Assembly (NCBI GenBank): GCA_900544765.1
Contig: UQWI01000009.1
Span: forward strand, 62,001 to 126,000
Reading direction: 5' to 3'
Length of the DNA stretch: 64,000 nt
Source of the DNA: an uncultured Eubacteriales bacterium
GTDB lineage: Bacteria; Bacillota; Clostridia; Oscillospirales; Oscillospiraceae
The notes beneath the pieces were generated by a model. The model ran no database searches and had not been told where the DNA came from. It was given only the letters and a program-made list of their open reading frames with translations. Positions 24,580-33,732 of this stretch are shown piece after piece. The translations under genes were made by a program, and so were the position numbers. Each line of letters opens with the position of its first letter. Within the stretch, counting starts at the first letter, position 1.

Positions 24580-25485
24580 TTAAGCATGTTGACCAATATA
24601 GTCGGAGCAGGTGTCGAGGACGTATTTCCGGAAGTTGGCCACCGCCGGGGACATGTAGCCGCCGCGCTGTGAAATCATGTAAAAGTTGCGCTCCCAGCTG
24701 GGGCTGGCGAGCTGGATTATTTTCACGTCGAGGCGCAGCAGCAGCTCCATGTACGGGACGATACCGATGCCGAAGCCCTGCGCAACCAGCCCGGCGACGA
24801 CCTGGTCCTCCGCTGTCTCGTATGCTATCTTGGGCTCCGCGCCGATGCGCGTGAAGAGCTCGTCGACCACCTGGCGCATGCCGGAGCGCTTTGAGAAGAA
24901 CACCTGCTTAAAAGGCAGGGTGTCCGCCAAATCCACGCTGTGCCGCTTTGCCAGAGGGTGACCGCGCGGCACAATGAGGACTATGTCCTGGTTAGTCACC
25001 GCTACGGCGTCAAAATTCGCGCTTTCAGGCGGTTTTGAGGCGAAAACCAGGTCATATTTCCGCTCCGTGAGGCCCGTCAGCAGATCACCGGTGAGGCCCG
25101 TACCCGTCGCAAAGGTGAAGCGTATGTCGCGGCCCGGGTTCTGCTCTAGGAAGCCGCGCGCGAGTTTCGGCACGAACTCCACGCCCAGAGTGCGCAGGAA
25201 GCCCAGGCGTATGAGGCCCTCGCCACGCGCCTCGCGCTTGAGCACATCCACGCCCGAGTCCAGCGTCGAGAGCGCCCGCTCCGCCGTCTCGAGGAACTCC
25301 CGGCCGAAGCGCGTCAGCTCCGTGTTCCGGCCCGAACGCTCAAAAAGCGGCAGCCCCAGCTCGTTCTCCAGCTGCGTGATGGCGTGGCTCAGGCTGGGCT
25401 GCGTGATGCACAGCTCCTCAGCCGCGCGCGTGTAGTGCTTCGTGTGCGCCAGCTTGACAAAATAGCGCAGGTGGAACAGGTTCAT
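24580..25485 (-). CDS. LysR-family regulator, divergent from the aroE-like cluster
   Basis: 301 residues. The N-terminal winged helix-turn-helix (about 3-62: FVKLAHTKHYTRAAEELCITQPSLSH split over the HTH) is typical of LysR. The C-terminal two-lobed effector domain (about 92-297) follows. The ATG at 25485 is chosen because GGAGGAG lies 5 nt upstream; a GTG two codons earlier overlaps the SD. Divergent placement 145 bp from the first dehydrogenase gene is the classic LysR arrangement, so it likely controls that cluster in response to a substrate or intermediate. A palindrome in between fits a LysR box. Confidence 0.93.
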   Translation of the reverse strand: MNLFHLRYFVKLAHTKHYTRAAEELCITQPSLSHAITQLENELGLPLFERSGRNTELTRFGREFLETAERALSTLDSGVDVLKREARGEGLIRLGFLRTLGVEFVPKLARGFLEQNPGRDIRFTFATGTGLTGDLLTGLTERKYDLVFASKPPESANFDAVAVTNQDIVLIVPRGHPLAKRHSVDLADTLPFKQVFFSKRSGMRQVVDELFTRIGAEPKIAYETAEDQVVAGLVAQGFGIGIVPYMELLLRLDVKIIQLASPSWERNFYMISQRGGYMSPAVANFRKYVLDTCSDYIGQHA

Positions 25486-25521
25486 GTACACTCCTCCAGT
25501 GCCCTTATTCTACCACATTCG

Positions 25522-25536
25522 ATAGATGAAATCTAT
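25522..25536. promoter_or_regulatory. Candidate LysR operator
   Basis: ATAGAT-GAA-ATCTAT, a perfect 6-bp inverted repeat of the T-N11-A type between lysR and the divergent dehydrogenase gene. Confidence 0.55.
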
Positions 25537-25630
25537 AGTTTGCTAAATTTTATTTATTTGTTAAAAGCTCGACACAGTGCTATGCTCGCATCGTAAACAA
25601 CCGGCCGAGAGGCGGAAAGGATAGAGACAC

Positions 25631-26494
25631 ATGAACATTGACGGACACACCAGGCTGCTCGGGCTCATCGGCACACCCGTGGGCCACTCCAAATCCCCCG
25701 CGATGTACAACTACTGCTTTGAGAAGTACGGACTCAACTGCGCCTACCTCGCCTTCGACGTACCGATGGAGAAGGTTGCCGACGCCGTGAACGCCCTGCG
25801 CACCTTCAACGTAATGGGCGCGAACGTCACGATGCCGCTCAAGAACGCGGTCATCCCCTATCTGGACGAAGTGAGCGCCGCCAGCCAGGCCATCGGAAGC
25901 GTCAACACCATAGTGAACAAGGACGGCAAGCTCATCGGCTACGTCACCGACGGCATGGGCTACACCGGCGAGCTCAGGCGCGGCGGCGTGGAGATAGCCG
26001 GCAAGACCGTCACCCTGCTGGGCGCGGGCGGAGCCGCCAGCGCGATTGCTATAGAGGCCGCGCTCGAGGGCGCGAAGGAGATACGCGTGTTCAACAAGCG
26101 CGACGCCTTCTGGGAGAGGGCGCTGCACAACCTCGAGACCATCGGCAAGGCCGCACCCGAGTGCAGGATAAGCCTCAACGACCTCGACGACACGGACGCC
26201 CTGCGCGCGAGCATTGAGGGCAGCGACATCCTCACCAACGCCACCCGCGTGGGCATGAAGCCCATGGACGACCAGAGCCTTATCACCGACACCACGATGC
26301 TGCGTCCCGGCCTCATCGTCACCGACGTGGTGTACGACCCCGAGGAGACCAAGCTGCTCCGCGAGGCCAAGGCCGCCGGCTGCAAGACCTTCGACGGCCT
26401 GGGAATGCTGGTTGAGCAGGGCGCCGCCAGCTTCAATCTCTACACCGGCCTGGACATGCCCGTCGCCGAAGTCTGCGACGCAATATACAGATAA
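25631..26494 (+). CDS. Shikimate/quinate dehydrogenase family protein, copy 1
   Basis: A 287-residue AroE-family enzyme. The substrate-binding HSKSPAMYN is at 19-27, the catalytic Lys is K71 (MPLKNAV) and the Asp is D107 (TDGMGYTG). The dinucleotide loop is LLGAGGAASA at about 129-138. It would oxidise shikimate or quinate with NAD(P)+, or run in the biosynthetic direction. Position in a LysR-controlled cluster with a carrier and two further oxidoreductase-type enzymes points to catabolism, not aromatic biosynthesis. It is followed 19 bp later by the MFS gene. Substrate not proven. Confidence 0.9.
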   Translation: MNIDGHTRLLGLIGTPVGHSKSPAMYNYCFEKYGLNCAYLAFDVPMEKVADAVNALRTFNVMGANVTMPLKNAVIPYLDEVSAASQAIGSVNTIVNKDGKLIGYVTDGMGYTGELRRGGVEIAGKTVTLLGAGGAASAIAIEAALEGAKEIRVFNKRDAFWERALHNLETIGKAAPECRISLNDLDDTDALRASIEGSDILTNATRVGMKPMDDQSLITDTTMLRPGLIVTDVVYDPEETKLLREAKAAGCKTFDGLGMLVEQGAASFNLYTGLDMPVAEVCDAIYR

Positions 26495-26513
26495 AGCAAG
26501 CGAGGGAAAAGAG

Positions 26514-27728
26514 ATGAGCATGAAGAAATACTACCCCACAGCCTTTGCGCTGTACATGACCTACTTTGTCCTCGGCGTCGCCAGCTCCATCATGAGCCAC
26601 TACAAGCAGGAGCTCGCCGCCCTCTGGGGCAGCTCCCTGCTGGCCGACGGCACCTATGACGTCTCCGGCGTCCTCGCGGTCATCGCCGCTCTCGGCCTCG
26701 GCCGCCTGATCACCTATCCCTTCGCCGGCCCCATCTCCGACCGCTTCGGCCGCCGCGTACCCGCGCTTATAGGCTGCGCATGCTACCTCGTGTTCTTCGG
26801 AGCCGTATGCTTCACGCACAACTATGTGGTGGCCTACATACTCGGCATCGTCGCAGGCGCGGCCAACGGCTTCCTGGACGTGAGCATCACGCCCAGCTGC
26901 ATGGAGATATTCAAGGAAAAGGGCACTATAGCGAACATATTCACTAAGCTCTCCATATCCATCGCGCAGTTCCTGCTGCCCTTCGCGATAGGCTTTGTCG
27001 CCGCAGAAGCCCTGCCCTTCTCCACCATCTTCATCTTCTGCGCCGTGCTCATCACCGTCGTCGGCGTCGCCCTCATCTTTCTGCCCTTCCCGCCGTATGA
27101 GCGCGCCGTGAAGGTCAAGGGCGAGAAGAAAGAGCGCATGAAGTTCACCCCCAGCGCCATCATTCTCATAATCCTCGGCTTTACCACATCCACCACCTTC
27201 ATGATTTGGCTCAACTGCTACCAGGAGCTGGCCATCTCCTACGGCATCGCAGACCCCAGCCGCGTCCAGTCCCTGTACTCCATAGGCATCGTACTGGCCC
27301 TGTTCGTCAACGCCGCGCTGCTGGCCAAGGGGCTCAAGCCCAGCAAGATACTGGTCATCTACCCCTCCGTCAGCGTTGTCACCCTGGTCGCCGTGCTGCT
27401 TGTGCAGCAGCCCTGGATCTGCTACCCCGCCGGCTTCTTGATGGGCTTCTTCGCCGCGGGCGGCGTGCTGCAGCTCGTGACCAGCGTCGCGGTCGAGATG
27501 TTCCCCAAAAACCGCGCCGTCATGACCAGCATAGTCATGATATCCTCCTCCATCGCCAACTACGCCGTACTGAGCATCGCCGGCCTGCTGACCAACATCG
27601 GCGGAGCCAACGGCCCGAAGCTCATCATGCTGTTCAACATCGCCGTGACAGTCATCGGCATCGTCCTGGCCGTCATACTCAACGCGAGATTCGACAAGGA
27701 TTTTCAGAGAGATACCACAACCGCTTAA
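26514..27728 (+). CDS. MFS transporter of the shikimate-type cluster
   Basis: 404 residues with about 12 membrane helices. The loop 2-3 motif appears as GPISDRFGRRVPA. ATG 26514 follows GAGGG with suitable spacing; the longer upstream frame overlaps the dehydrogenase and is rejected. By position it should import the acid processed by the cluster (shikimate, quinate or a related cyclic acid), but MFS sequence alone does not define substrate. Confidence 0.88.
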   Translation: MSMKKYYPTAFALYMTYFVLGVASSIMSHYKQELAALWGSSLLADGTYDVSGVLAVIAALGLGRLITYPFAGPISDRFGRRVPALIGCACYLVFFGAVCFTHNYVVAYILGIVAGAANGFLDVSITPSCMEIFKEKGTIANIFTKLSISIAQFLLPFAIGFVAAEALPFSTIFIFCAVLITVVGVALIFLPFPPYERAVKVKGEKKERMKFTPSAIILIILGFTTSTTFMIWLNCYQELAISYGIADPSRVQSLYSIGIVLALFVNAALLAKGLKPSKILVIYPSVSVVTLVAVLLVQQPWICYPAGFLMGFFAAGGVLQLVTSVAVEMFPKNRAVMTSIVMISSSIANYAVLSIAGLLTNIGGANGPKLIMLFNIAVTVIGIVLAVILNARFDKDFQRDTTTA

Positions 27729-27758
27729 GAGAGAAATAATTTAGGGAGGAAAACAAAA

Positions 27759-28604
27759 ATGAGCAAGACCAATCCCGTGACCGTAAGCAGCTGGACGCTC
27801 GGCGACCAGTGCAAGTTTGAAGAGCGCGTCGCCGCGGCGAAGGCCGCCGGCTTCGAGGGCATCGGCCTGCGCGCCGAGACCTACGTCGACGCCCTGGCCG
27901 AGGGCCTGCACGACGAGGACATCCTCGCCATCCTTGAGAAGTACGGCATCGCCGTGACCGAGGTCGAGTACATCACCCTCTGGGCCGAGGATCACCGCAG
28001 CTACGAGCAGATGTACAAGGAGCAGGTATGCTTCCACATGTGCGAGCTCTTCGGCGTAAACCACATCAACTGCGGCCTTATGGAGAAGTACAGCGTCGAG
28101 CACGACGCGAAGAAGCTCGCCGAGCTGTGCCGGCGCGCGGGCAAGTACACCATCGGCGTCGAGCCGATGCCCTACAGCGGCATTCCCGACGTGCGCACCG
28201 GCTGGGCGATAGTCAAGGGCAGCGGCGCGGAAAACGCCAAGCTCATTCTCGACTCCTGGCACTGGATTCGCGCCAACCAGCCCTTCGACCAGAGCCTGCT
28301 CGACGACATCCCGGCCGACAAGATAGTCTCTATCCAGCTCAACGACGTGCTGCCCCACCCCTACGCCAAGGTCGTGCTCCGCGACGAGAGCATGCACGAG
28401 CGCGTCCTGCCCGGTAAGGGCTGCGGCGACACCGCCGGTTTCGTAAAGATGATCAAGGAAAAGGGCATCGACCCGAAGGTCGTCGGCGTCGAGGTCATAA
28501 ACGACGAAATTCTCTCCACCGGCGTTGCCAACGCCGCCAAGGTGAATTTCGAGGCCACCCAGGAAGTGCTCAAGGCCGCCTGGCCTGAGATGGCCGCCGA
28601 GTGA
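27759..28604 (+). CDS. TIM-barrel sugar isomerase-like protein, 3-dehydroshikimate dehydratase candidate
   Basis: 281 residues of the xylose isomerase-like TIM-barrel family. Metal ligands are expected from Glu in IGVEPMP, Asp in ILDSWHW, the segment IQLNDV and Glu in VGVEVIND. In AsbF/QuiC-type enzymes this fold dehydrates 3-dehydroshikimate to protocatechuate; in others it isomerises sugars or dehydrates inosose. Sitting between two AroE-like genes makes the first role attractive, though not proven. SD AGGGAGG precedes the ATG. Confidence 0.82.
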   Translation: MSKTNPVTVSSWTLGDQCKFEERVAAAKAAGFEGIGLRAETYVDALAEGLHDEDILAILEKYGIAVTEVEYITLWAEDHRSYEQMYKEQVCFHMCELFGVNHINCGLMEKYSVEHDAKKLAELCRRAGKYTIGVEPMPYSGIPDVRTGWAIVKGSGAENAKLILDSWHWIRANQPFDQSLLDDIPADKIVSIQLNDVLPHPYAKVVLRDESMHERVLPGKGCGDTAGFVKMIKEKGIDPKVVGVEVINDEILSTGVANAAKVNFEATQEVLKAAWPEMAAE

Positions 28605-28633
28605 GCGCGAAAATATCTACAGGAGGAAACACC

Positions 28634-29503
28634 ATGAACATAGATGGACACACCAAGATGTACTGCCTCATCGGCAGCCCCGTGGGACACAGCGGCTCCC
28701 CCGCCATGTACAACTACAGCTTCGACCGCCTGGGCATCAACAGCGCCTACCTCGCCTACGACGTGCTTCTGGAGAAAACCGGCGAGGCCGTCGCCGCGCT
28801 CAAGCTGCTCGGCTGCGGCGGCTTCAACGTCACCATGCCCTGCAAGACCGAGGTCACCAAGTACCTCGACCGCCTGAGCCCCGCCTGCGAGCTCATCGGC
28901 GCCAGCAACTGCGTTGTCGTCGAGCCCGACGGCACCCTCACCGGCCACAACACCGACGGCCTGGGCTTCGTCGCCAACCTGCGCGTGCACGGCGTGGACG
29001 TCAAGGGCGCCAGGATGGTCGTCCTCGGCGCAGGCGGCGCCGCCACCGCCGTCACGATGCAGTCCGCCCTCGACGGTGCGGCCGAGATCCACATCTTCAA
29101 CCGCAAGGGCTACACCTTCTACCCCAACGCCGAGCTGACCGTCAAGAAGCTCGCCGAGCGCGTCCCGGGCTGCAAGGCCACCGTCACCGACCTTTTCGAC
29201 ACCGAGGCCCTGGCCGAGGCCGTGAAGAACTGCGACATACTCGTCAACGCCACCAAGGTCGGCATGGCCCCGCTGGACAAGGAGACCCTCATCGACAAGA
29301 GCCTCTTCCGCCATGACCTCGTGGTCTGCGACACAGTCTACAACCCCAAGGAGACCCGCATGATAGTCGAGGCCAAGGAGGCCGGGGTCAAGGCCGCTAT
29401 CGGCGGCATCGGCATGCTGCTGCGCCAGGGCGTGGAGGGCTTCCGCCTCTACACCGGCCAGGAGATGCCCGCCGACGAGGTCATGGACAAGTTCTTTGCT
29501 TAA
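28634..29503 (+). CDS. Shikimate/quinate dehydrogenase family protein, copy 2
   Basis: 289 residues, clearly paralogous to the protein at 25631. Both begin MNIDGHT and share the same layout, with catalytic K71 (MPCKTEV) and an Asp in NTDGLGF. One difference is HSGSPAMYN in place of HSKSPAMYN, changing a residue in the substrate pocket. The two copies may act on different substrates (for example quinate versus shikimate). The ATG at 28634 has AGGAGG 7 nt upstream; the frame opens earlier but has no SD there. Confidence 0.9.
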   Translation: MNIDGHTKMYCLIGSPVGHSGSPAMYNYSFDRLGINSAYLAYDVLLEKTGEAVAALKLLGCGGFNVTMPCKTEVTKYLDRLSPACELIGASNCVVVEPDGTLTGHNTDGLGFVANLRVHGVDVKGARMVVLGAGGAATAVTMQSALDGAAEIHIFNRKGYTFYPNAELTVKKLAERVPGCKATVTDLFDTEALAEAVKNCDILVNATKVGMAPLDKETLIDKSLFRHDLVVCDTVYNPKETRMIVEAKEAGVKAAIGGIGMLLRQGVEGFRLYTGQEMPADEVMDKFFA

Positions 29504-29704
29504 GCAGTCAACGTAAGGGCAGTTCGCGGTGCTGGGACGGCATCTTCGCCGCCATGCTTCACGAGCTTCCCTTGAAATACACAAAGTATTCCTGCGGAAA
29601 TCTCGTTTTGCCTGACAACGAATCTGCTCGCCCCCGCATCCACTCCCGCCCTCACGATGACTGCTTTTTGTTAAATATTGCTGGATATATAAGGAGTAAG
29701 AGAT

Positions 29705-31642
29705 ATGAACCGCAGATTCCCCACGATGTTCACACCCATACAGATAGGCACCGTGACCGTGCCCAACCGCTTCGTCGTGCCGCCCATGGGCAACAACTTC
29801 GCCAACACCGACGGCACCCTGTCCGACCGCAGCGCCGCCTACTACGAGGCCCGCGCCAAGGGCGGCTTCGGCCTCATCACCATAGAGTCCACCGTCGTAT
29901 ACGAGCAGGCCAAGGGCGGCCCGCGCAAGCCCTGCCTCTTCGACGACGCCGTCATCCCCAGCTTCAAGGCCGTGGCCGACCGCTGCCACGCCTACGGGGC
30001 CAAGGTCAGCATCCAGCTCCAGCACGCCGGTCCCGAGGGCAACAGCAAGCTCACCGGCTACCCGCTCAAGGCCGCTTCCGCCATCGCCCCCAGCGACGGC
30101 CGCGAGATCCCCGAGGCCATGCCCACCGAAGAGGTCTACAGGCTCATCGAGTGCTACGGCGACGCCGCCCGCCGCGCCCAGCTGGCTGGCATCGACATGG
30201 TCGAGGTCCACTGCGCCCACGGCTATCTTGTGAGCACCTTCGTCTCCGCCCGCACAAACAAGCGCACCGACGAGTTCGGCGGCTGCTTTGAGAACCGCAT
30301 GCGCCTGCCCAGGCTCATCATCGAGAACATCCGCCGCAAGACCGGCGGCAACCTGCCCATACTCTGCCGCATCAACGCCCGCGACGAGGGCGACGGCGGT
30401 ATGGACGTACACGACGCCGCCGCGATGGCCGCCTACCTTGAGACCGAGTGCGGCGTCGACGCCATCCATGTCTCCCGCTCCATCCACATCCACGACGAAT
30501 TCATGTGGGCTCCCAACATCACACACGGCGGCTTCAACGCCGAGCTGTGCACCGAGATAAAGCGCGCCGTCAGCGTCCCCGTAATCATCGTCGGCCGCTT
30601 CACCGAGCCGCAGTACGCCGAGCTGCTCGTAAAGCAGGGCCGCGCCGACCTGGTCGCCTTCGGCCGCCAGAGCATAGCCGACCCCGAAATGCCCAACAAG
30701 GCCCGCAACGGCCAGCTTGAGAAGCTCACCCCCTGCATTGCCTGCCTGCTCGGCTGCGTGCCGAACATGCTCAAGGGCAACCCCATCACCTGCGCCATGA
30801 ACCCCTGCGTCGGCCGCGAAGCCGAGGTCAAGCCGGCCGAGGTCAGGAAGAACGTCGTCGTCATAGGCGGCGGCCCCGGCGGCCTGTACGCCGCCACAAT
30901 GTGCGCCAGGCGCGGACACAGCGTGACCCTCATTGAGAAGGGCGCAGAACTCGGCGGGCACTTCCTCGTCGCCGCCTATCCTCCCGGAAAGGGCGAGATA
31001 TCCGGCGCTATCCGCAGCATGATAGTCAACTGCCGCGACGCCGGGGTCGACATCCGCACCAACACCGAGGCCACGGCCGAGCTCATCTCCGAGCTGAAGC
31101 CCGACGCGGCCATCGTCGCCACCGGCAGCGTGCCGCTGCGTCTGCCCATCCCCGGGCTTGACGACTGCGGCTGCGTCACGGCTGAGGACGTGCTGACCGG
31201 CAAGGCCGACGTCGGCCACCGCGTGCTGGTTGTCGGCGGCGGCATGGTCGGCTGCGAGTGCGTCGAGTTCCTCACCGAGCGCGAGCACCCCGTCGACATG
31301 ATAGAGATGAAGCCCGTCATCGGCGAGGACATCGTCCCCGAGGCCCGCAAATACATCATGGCCAACATAGAGAAGCACAAGGTCACCCAGCGCGTGAACG
31401 CCCGCGTCGGCCACTTCTACGCCGACGGCGTGGACTACACCGACACCGTCACCGGCGAGCAGAGCTCCATGCGCGGCTATGACAGCGTCGTGCTGGCCAT
31501 GGGCTACCGCTCCAACAACACTCTCGAAGAGGCCCTCAAGGCCATAGTGCCGCAGGTCGTGGTCATCGGCGAAGCCCGCCAGGCCCCCGGCAACTCCATG
31601 GAGGCCACCGGCGACGCCTTCAACGCCGCCCTGTCCATCTGA
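29705..31642 (+). CDS. Fe-S flavoenzyme, old-yellow-enzyme/2,4-dienoyl-CoA reductase type
   Basis: 645 residues in three parts. An N-terminal FMN TIM barrel (1-340) carries GHDIVEVHCAHGYL-like catalytic features (read as EVHCAHGYLVSTF). A [4Fe-4S] site has C344, C347, C351 and C363. The C-terminal FAD/NAD(P)H domains have VIGGGPGGLYA and VVGGGMVGCE Rossmann loops. The family includes FadH, BaiCD and enoate reductases that reduce activated C=C bonds. Here it could reduce an unsaturated cyclic acid such as dehydroshikimate or a derived product. A 200-bp gap separates it from the upstream dehydrogenase, so it may have its own promoter. Substrate inferred only. Confidence 0.88.
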   Translation: MNRRFPTMFTPIQIGTVTVPNRFVVPPMGNNFANTDGTLSDRSAAYYEARAKGGFGLITIESTVVYEQAKGGPRKPCLFDDAVIPSFKAVADRCHAYGAKVSIQLQHAGPEGNSKLTGYPLKAASAIAPSDGREIPEAMPTEEVYRLIECYGDAARRAQLAGIDMVEVHCAHGYLVSTFVSARTNKRTDEFGGCFENRMRLPRLIIENIRRKTGGNLPILCRINARDEGDGGMDVHDAAAMAAYLETECGVDAIHVSRSIHIHDEFMWAPNITHGGFNAELCTEIKRAVSVPVIIVGRFTEPQYAELLVKQGRADLVAFGRQSIADPEMPNKARNGQLEKLTPCIACLLGCVPNMLKGNPITCAMNPCVGREAEVKPAEVRKNVVVIGGGPGGLYAATMCARRGHSVTLIEKGAELGGHFLVAAYPPGKGEISGAIRSMIVNCRDAGVDIRTNTEATAELISELKPDAAIVATGSVPLRLPIPGLDDCGCVTAEDVLTGKADVGHRVLVVGGGMVGCECVEFLTEREHPVDMIEMKPVIGEDIVPEARKYIMANIEKHKVTQRVNARVGHFYADGVDYTDTVTGEQSSMRGYDSVVLAMGYRSNNTLEEALKAIVPQVVVIGEARQAPGNSMEATGDAFNAALSI

Positions 31643-31653
31643 CAGCGAATACG

Positions 31654-31684
31654 AAAAGCCCGGCGCTTTCTGCGCCGGGCTTTT
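31654..31684. terminator. Bidirectional intrinsic terminator
   Basis: AAAAGCCCGGCGC, 5-nt loop, GCGCCGGGCTTTT. It ends the flavoenzyme transcript and can also stop the convergent editing-protein gene. Confidence 0.92.
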
Positions 31685-31724
31685 GCCGTTCCTTGCATCA
31701 TTTGCAGCAGCGAGCCGCTGAGGC

Positions 31725-32276
31725 TCAGCCTTCCCCGGTGAGCTCCACGACGGTCATGTCGTGGCCGGTGGAGGGCAGGAAAACCTCCGTGACGTCGCGT
31801 GTGCGCATTTTCAGGCTGGATGTGTTCACGCAGGGGTGGCAGCCGAAGTACTCCTGACGCAGCACGTCGCCGTCTACTATCAGGCGCACGCGGTGCTCTT
31901 TGTCGTTCATCAGGCCCATCACGCTGACGGCCCCGGGCTGGATGTCCAGCATTTCCAGCATGTCCGCCTCATTGGCAAAGCTCAGCCTCGCCACGCCGAG
32001 CTGCTTTGAGAGCTCCTTTGTGCGGAAGGGCTTGTCGCCCGGCATGAGCAGGAGGTAGTGCGCCGTACCCTGCCTGTTGCACAAAAACAGGTTTTTGCAG
32101 ATTAACACGCCGAGGACGGCGTCTATCTTGTTGCAGTCCTCCATAGTCATCGCGGGCATGTCGGCGTGGTCGGTGCGCCAGTACTCTATGCCCAGCGAGT
32201 CGAGATAGTCGTAGGTGCGCACTTCGCGCGGCAGCCTGCCCATAGTGTCCGCAGGCCTTCCGGTGAACAGTTCCAT
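31725..32276 (-). CDS. YbaK/ProX-type aminoacyl-tRNA editing protein
   Basis: A 183-residue stand-alone editing domain. Proteins of this type hydrolyse mischarged tRNA, usually Ala-tRNA(Pro). The core VLICKNLFLCNRQG contains the conserved Lys, and ends with YFGCHPCVNTSSLKM and a Thr/Gly-rich tail. SD GGAGG precedes the ATG at 32276 (MELFTGRPAD); the open frame reaches further up but has no SD there. Single gene, convergent with the flavoenzyme. Exact tRNA specificity cannot be read. Confidence 0.88.
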   Translation of the reverse strand: MELFTGRPADTMGRLPREVRTYDYLDSLGIEYWRTDHADMPAMTMEDCNKIDAVLGVLICKNLFLCNRQGTAHYLLLMPGDKPFRTKELSKQLGVARLSFANEADMLEMLDIQPGAVSVMGLMNDKEHRVRLIVDGDVLRQEYFGCHPCVNTSSLKMRTRDVTEVFLPSTGHDMTVVELTGEG

Positions 32277-32393
32277 AGTGAAGCCTCCAATTAGCATGTG
32301 TAGCAGTATTCTACCACAACCCGGCCGCATTTGGGAAGGAGCAGAAATTAATAGAAAGTTTAAGCATTAACGGTGGCACACCGGGGAAGTATC

Positions 32394-32402
32394 TGTTATA
32401 AT
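32394..32402 (+). promoter_or_regulatory. Extended -10 promoter of the M16 peptidase operon
   Basis: TGTTATAAT with a consensus -10 at 32397-32402, about 40 bp upstream of the first peptidase ATG. -35 not evident. Confidence 0.55.
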
Positions 32403-32442
32403 GTGTGGATACGGAAGCTTGACTATTTGTGAGGGGTGACGC

Positions 32443-33732
32443 ATGAAATACCGGCGTGAAGAGATTCTACCCGGCGTGTTTTTGAGCGCGCTGAACACGG
32501 ACAAGTTCAAGACCGCCGCGATGGGCGTGATGCTGCTCAGCCAGCTTGAGCGCGAGCACGCATACATGGACGAGCTGATACCCAGCGTGCTGCGCCGCGG
32601 CACGGTCAAGAGCCCCGACATGCCCGCCGTTACCCGCCGCCTCGAGATGCTCTACGGCGCGGCGGCCGTGCCCATTTCTCTGCGCGTGGGCGAGGTGAGG
32701 TGCACGGGCTTTTACTGCGCCTTCCCCGAGGGCAGGTATCTGCCCGGCGGCGCGCGCGAGCTGGAGAGCGCGGCGGAGCTTTTAGGAGAGCTGCTCATTG
32801 CGCCGAACACGCGCGGCGGGCTGCTCCTGCCCGAATACGTCGACAGCGAGAAGGCCAAGCTGGCCGAGCGCATCCGCGCCGCCCGCGACGACCGCGAGGC
32901 CTACGCCATGCAGCGGCTCATCTCGCTCATGTGCCAGTACGAGGACATGGGCGCCGCCGTGCTAGACGACGAGGACGAGGCCAAGTCCATCCACTACCGC
33001 CGCCTGACCATGCGCTGGCGCGAGCTTCTGGCCAAGAGCCCGGTCGAAGTGTTCTACTGCGGCTCGGACAGCTTCAAGAGTGTGCGTGAGGCCGTCATCG
33101 GGGCCTTTGCCGCCTTGCCCAGGGGCGAGCTGGACTTCGACATCGGCACCGACGTGCGCATGAACGCTCTAGAGGACAAGCCCCGCATATACCGCGAGAC
33201 GATGGACGTCTCCCAGGGGAAGCTGGGCATGGGCTGGCGCCTCGGCGAGTGCATGGAGGAGCCCAACGGGGCCGCGCTGCGCGTGTTCAACGCCGTGTAC
33301 GGCGGCACCGCGGCCAGCAAGCTCTTCCGCTCCCTGCGCGAGGAGCGCTCGCTTTGCTATTACGCCAGCAGCGGCCTTGACGCCGTCAAGGGCCTGCTGT
33401 ACGTCCAGAGCGGCATAGACCCCGCCAACTATGACGAGGCCGTCTCCGCCATCTGCGGCGAGCTCGGCGCGATAGCCCGCGGCGAGATAAGCCCCGAAGA
33501 GCTGGACGCCGCGCGCAGCTACTGCGCCGAGGCCCTGCGCCTCGTCGCAGACGACCCCGTGGAGCTGATGATGTACTACCTCCGCATGAACGTCACCGGG
33601 GCGGATATTGCCCCCGACGAGCTCGCAGAGCTCTGCGAGGAGGTAAGCGCGGAGGAGATAGCGGCCATCGCCGCAGGCACGGAGCTGGACGCCGTGTACT
33701 TCCTGAGCGGAGAGGAGGCCGGGGACGAATGA
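32443..33732 (+). CDS. M16-family peptidase-like protein lacking the zinc site (YfmF-type)
   Basis: 429 residues with the two-domain M16 fold but no HXXEH motif near the N-terminus, so it is probably the non-catalytic partner. The conserved C-terminal-domain segment KLFRSLREERSLCYYASS is present at about 288-305. In Bacillus-type pairs the inactive and active M16 proteins are adjacent, and the same is seen here: the next gene overlaps by 4 bp (ATGA) and carries the zinc motif. SD GAGGGG lies 7 nt before ATG. The peptide substrate is unknown. Confidence 0.9.
   Translation: MKYRREEILPGVFLSALNTDKFKTAAMGVMLLSQLEREHAYMDELIPSVLRRGTVKSPDMPAVTRRLEMLYGAAAVPISLRVGEVRCTGFYCAFPEGRYLPGGARELESAAELLGELLIAPNTRGGLLLPEYVDSEKAKLAERIRAARDDREAYAMQRLISLMCQYEDMGAAVLDDEDEAKSIHYRRLTMRWRELLAKSPVEVFYCGSDSFKSVREAVIGAFAALPRGELDFDIGTDVRMNALEDKPRIYRETMDVSQGKLGMGWRLGECMEEPNGAALRVFNAVYGGTAASKLFRSLREERSLCYYASSGLDAVKGLLYVQSGIDPANYDEAVSAICGELGAIARGEISPEELDAARSYCAEALRLVADDPVELMMYYLRMNVTGADIAPDELAELCEEVSAEEIAAIAAGTELDAVYFLSGEEAGDE

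Noticed and set aside
28361..31414. A 1017-codon open frame on the minus strand
   Set aside because: Antisense to three well-supported plus-strand genes; composition (Ala/Gly/Val/Asp-rich, no motifs) is that of a mirrored GC-rich coding strand.
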